In this document: positions 58,587-64,000 of the stretch, piece after piece
Numbering within the stretch: the first letter of the stretch is position 1
Layout: every line of letters begins with the position of its first letter
Source: Yamagishiella unicocca
Lineage: Eukaryota > Chlorophyta > Chlorophyceae > Chlamydomonadales > Volvocaceae
DNA length: 64,000 nt
Direction: 5' to 3'
NCBI GenBank assembly: GCA_003116995.1
Contig: BDSL01000069.1
Span: forward strand, 186,001 to 250,000
Notes under the pieces: generated by a model
What the model saw: the letters and a program-made list of their open reading frames with translations, nothing else
The model's database searches: none
What the model was told of the DNA's origin: nothing
Made by a program: the position numbers and the translations under genes

Positions 58587-59838
58587 GGGAGCTGGTGGAC
58601 CGTAACAAAATGGTGAACAGTTTTCCTCCGACAAGTTTGACTTTTGCAACGAAGTTGGCTCGGGGCAGGAGTACAAGACTAGAGACGGTGGAGGACAGGG
58701 CATGTGCTCTCAGGATATGCTCCTGCTTTCTACCATTCTACGGCTGCTTCCCAGTTATGCCGTGTTTCGTCGGGAAGCAGAGGATGTGGCTGCGGATACA
58801 AGTTTTGCAAGAGCAGTATGCGAGCTCTGTAACGACCCCGTACTGCCCCGTAGTGCCTCTGCTTTGGCCCCCCTGGTTGGATTTTGCCATGCATTAGTGC
58901 TGCTAACCGATCTCCAACACGAATCGGGTCTTAACTAAATCCCTTGACGTGAAGTTCATGAGGATAAGTTTATGGAGTACCCTGGAGTACTACTGCGGGC
59001 CGGATACGCTGCTGGCGTCCCTTCGGGCACGCCGTAAGAGCTGATACGTTATGGTTTCCATGAATTCGGCTTTATTAATGCTATGCCACCACGTCGCAGT
59101 CCTATGGAAGGCACGTCGGCTGTCACCTACCGGCACATCCAGGTGTAGACGGAGTACCGGTATACCGGCACCCTTTCCAGGCACGACCGCGCACAGAACA
59201 CCTTGCGATGCGCTCCGAAAAAGTATCACGCGGAACTCATCCGACATAAAAGCTGAAATCAGACATGGTTGAAGCCAGAGGGCAGTGCCAGCAACGTAGG
59301 GGACAGGGCGCTGTATGCGACCGAGGACGGAGGCCGGCGGCGTGGCTACGATAAATGACCATGATCAAATGCAAACGGCAAGACAAAGATTGCAATAATT
59401 GCAATTCCTAGACCCGTAATGTAGAACGTCCTCAGATAAACGGCAATTGGAGGATGACCGTGAAAGCCAGTCTTAACCCCGTCAAAACTTTAGCTCCAGT
59501 GCCCAGTGCGCATCTCACCAGCAAGGATATCATGTGATCAGCGCAGACGGCGATTTGGGGTGGCACGTCAAGGCTATGGACCTTTGGTGCGGCTAGTCCA
59601 AACGAAGAAGCGAAGCCTACATCCATAGTTTACAGGAGCCATATATACCCAATTCAGTTGTTTGTGTTGGCCCTTCGCATAAGTTCAATCAAAATCGGTT
59701 CCCGCTGGGTTTCGTACAAGTAGGGCCCTCGATCACAAAGAAGGCTCCTTTTATCGCTGTGACCCAAAGTTGAACACTTAGCACCCCACGCGCACTTCTC
59801 AGCCACCTCTCGCTTCCTTAACTTCTTTAGCGAGCAAA
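58587..59838. other. Intergenic: COX15 3' region and PsbX promoter
   Basis: TGTAA at 58828-58832. GC is low at 59340-59700, just upstream of PsbX, as expected for a highly expressed algal promoter. No coding exon was supported. Confidence 0.5.
58828..58832 (+). terminator. Candidate TGTAA poly(A) signal of COX15
   Basis: TGTAA about 240 nt after the TAA at 58584-58586. Confidence 0.4.
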
Positions 59839-60323
59839 ATGGCCGCCGTGTGCGTCTCCCAGAAGGCTGTGGCCGTCCGTCCGGCGGCCACTCGCCGCGT
59901 GGGTAAGGACATCTTACTCTTGCGCGCATCTCCCAACCCGCGCACATAGCTCGAATCCAACATTCTGTTTGCGTTATCCTTCCACAGCGGTTGCTCGCCC
60001 GGCTGCTCGCCTGGTTGTCCGCGCCAGGTGAGGTTGTCGACCTGTGAGCAAGTTTGCATGCCTTGGTCCAGGTAGCTGACCAAGATTCCCATCTCGTTGA
60101 TCGCAGCGCCAAGCCCGCCCAGATCAGCAAGAAGGCTCTGGTTGCTGGCCTGACCGCTGCTTCGGTCGCGTCTCTGTCCATCCCGGCCGTGGCTGAGGCC
60201 GCCTCCGTGACCCCATCGCTGCGCAACTTCCTGTACTCGCTGGTTGCCGGCGGTGTGGTCCTTGGCGGGATCGCTGTCGCCATCACGGCTGTGTCCAAGT
60301 TCGACATTACCAACCGCGATTAA
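59839..60323 (+). CDS. PSBX: Photosystem II reaction centre X protein (nucleus-encoded)
   Basis: Small single-helix PSII subunit of the thylakoid membrane. Three exons: 59839-59902, 59988-60027 and 60107-60323, in phase, 106 residues. Bipartite transit peptide: [33 protein letters not shown], then [20 protein letters not shown] and cleavage at PAVAEA. The mature peptide is about 40 residues: [18 protein letters not shown], then [18 protein letters not shown] and TNRD. The T-x-S-L-x-N-F-L start and the V-S-x-F-D end are PsbX hallmarks. PsbX stabilises PSII around the secondary quinone region; that role is from the family. Confidence 0.93.
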
Positions 60324-60674
60324 GCGCTTGGGCTCAAAGCGAGCGAGGTTTGAGGAGATCGGATGTTAGCGTCTTGGACTGGAATTTTTGCAGCGGAGTG
60401 GACACGCGTCTTTACAGACGCCATTTGGCGAGAGCATGCTGGCGAGTATGCTAGACGCGGGTTCTGCCTACGCCTTGCTTGGGCGCAAGGCTAACGCATG
60501 CTCAGCGCCGGTGCGCTTGAGCGATTCGGGCTGGGCGGAGCGGTGCTTTTGAGAAGTCGAGTCCGCTCTGCTCGGTGTTGTGTACAGTGCAGCGAGTGAA
60601 GGCCTAACATTTTTCGTGTACATGGCGGTTTTGAGAAGACTACCCGCGTCGCCGTGTACCGACGTGAAGGCCGC

Positions 60675-60679
60675 TGTAA
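60675..60679 (+). terminator. Candidate TGTAA poly(A) signal of PsbX
   Basis: TGTAA about 350 nt after the PsbX stop codon. Confidence 0.45.
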
Positions 60680-61090
60680 TTTTTTGGCTTCTCATTTCGA
60701 CTCTGACCCAGGAATCACTGACTGCTAGGAAGTCACCCACCGCACCGTCGTCGTTGCATATTTGCTTTCAGGATTAAACGCCGTACATGTCAACCCTGCT
60801 GAACGATAAATACAGGCTGGGAATCAACATGCTTGCAGAGTGTTCATGCTGTATACACCGCATACATCGTGGCAACACTGGCCTGTCTCGGATGGCTTCG
60901 GCTGTCCCTCTACATCGGTCAAGAAATGTCCACGTGAAAACAAATGCAGGAAATATGCTACGGTCATATTTTACATAAACATCGGTTCTTTTTACATCTC
61001 CACCCTTCGCCTCCTGTGTTCGCGTCCCATGCCTCCGTCGCCTTTTGGCCCATACCCATAACTCACCCGCTTCCACATGATGGGCCCACC

Positions 61091-61095
61091 TTACA
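61091..61095 (-). terminator. Candidate TGTAA poly(A) signal of SerRS
   Basis: TGTAA on the minus strand 156 nt beyond the SerRS stop at 61251-61253. Confidence 0.5.
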
Positions 61096-61250
61096 TTGCA
61101 CAGCGAAACACTAACACCTTGTAACGTTCTTAACAACCTCAACTCACCAAAAACCCTCTCATACTGTCAGCACGCTATGCTGCCAACCTTCCCTGACGTT
61201 CCAACGCCTGCCTGCATCATGCTCGATGGCATCTTCCTCCTGCCCTGCAG

Positions 61251-63927
<2,677 letters not shown>

Positions 63928-64000
63928 CTGCGCCCGGGTGAGAGGAGGGAGGTCAGGGGAGGCGAGGTGAGCAGGTGGGCGTGAGGGAGGAGACCGGGAG

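Larger units (their letters stand above)
60324..61250. other. Convergent 3' region between PsbX and SerRS
   Basis: Contains TGTAA signals for both genes: 60675-60679 (plus) and 61091-61095 (minus). No further gene was seen. Confidence 0.55.

Overview
This window looks like nuclear DNA of a volvocine green alga close to Chlamydomonas. It is GC-rich, with strong G/C bias at third codon positions. Genes are cut into many short exons with GT(G/A)AG(T) donors and CAG acceptors. The signal TGTAA occurs 3' of several genes, tandem minisatellites are frequent, and the encoded proteins belong to a photosynthetic alga (photosystem I and II subunits, zeaxanthin epoxidase, TGD4, Hyp-rich wall protein). 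Nothing prokaryotic, viral or organellar was recognised. Exons were assembled by eye from splice sites, reading phase and family knowledge.

Layout. 0-1 kb: 3' end of a secreted prolyl 4-hydroxylase with a C-terminal ShKT domain (+). 2.3-4.8 kb: plastid-type GNAT acetyltransferase (-). 5.2-8.0 kb: lysine-rich protein resembling RNA polymerase I subunit RPA34 (+). 9.6-14.1 kb: 1199-residue secreted proline-rich wall-type glycoprotein (-). 15.7-17.6 kb: secreted CAP/PR-1 protein with Ser/Ala- and Gln-rich stretches (+). 19.4-22.7 kb and further 5': prolidase PEPD (-). 24-26.3 kb: unresolved gene (+) with twelve 27-bp repeats in a predicted intron. 27.7-29.3 kb: unknown membrane protein (-). 30-32.9 kb: ankyrin-repeat protein with acidic tail (+), tail-to-tail with a small minus-strand ORF. 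34.7-38.4 kb: RS/RD-rich protein with a candidate LOTUS-like domain (-).

41-45 kb: zeaxanthin epoxidase with FHA domain (-). 46.1-47.4 kb: PsaN (-). 47.8-52.6 kb: TGD4 (+), divergent from PsaN across about 390 bp. 53.7-58.6 kb: COX15 heme A synthase (+). 59.8-60.3 kb: PsbX (+). 61.3 kb to the right edge: seryl-tRNA synthetase (-), whose 5' end lies outside the window.

Functionally this is an ordinary mixed neighbourhood and not an operon-like system. Two themes recur. One is chloroplast biogenesis and photoprotection (GNAT, ZEP, PsaN, TGD4, PsbX). The other is the cell wall and secretory pathway (a prolyl 4-hydroxylase, a proline-rich substrate-type protein, the CAP protein, and prolidase as a possible proline recycler). 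The most novel-looking items are the RS/RD protein with the LOTUS-like segment, the large wall protein with 30-bp and 66-bp coding repeats, the disordered insertions in TGD4 and SerRS, and a candidate GC-AG intron in SerRS.
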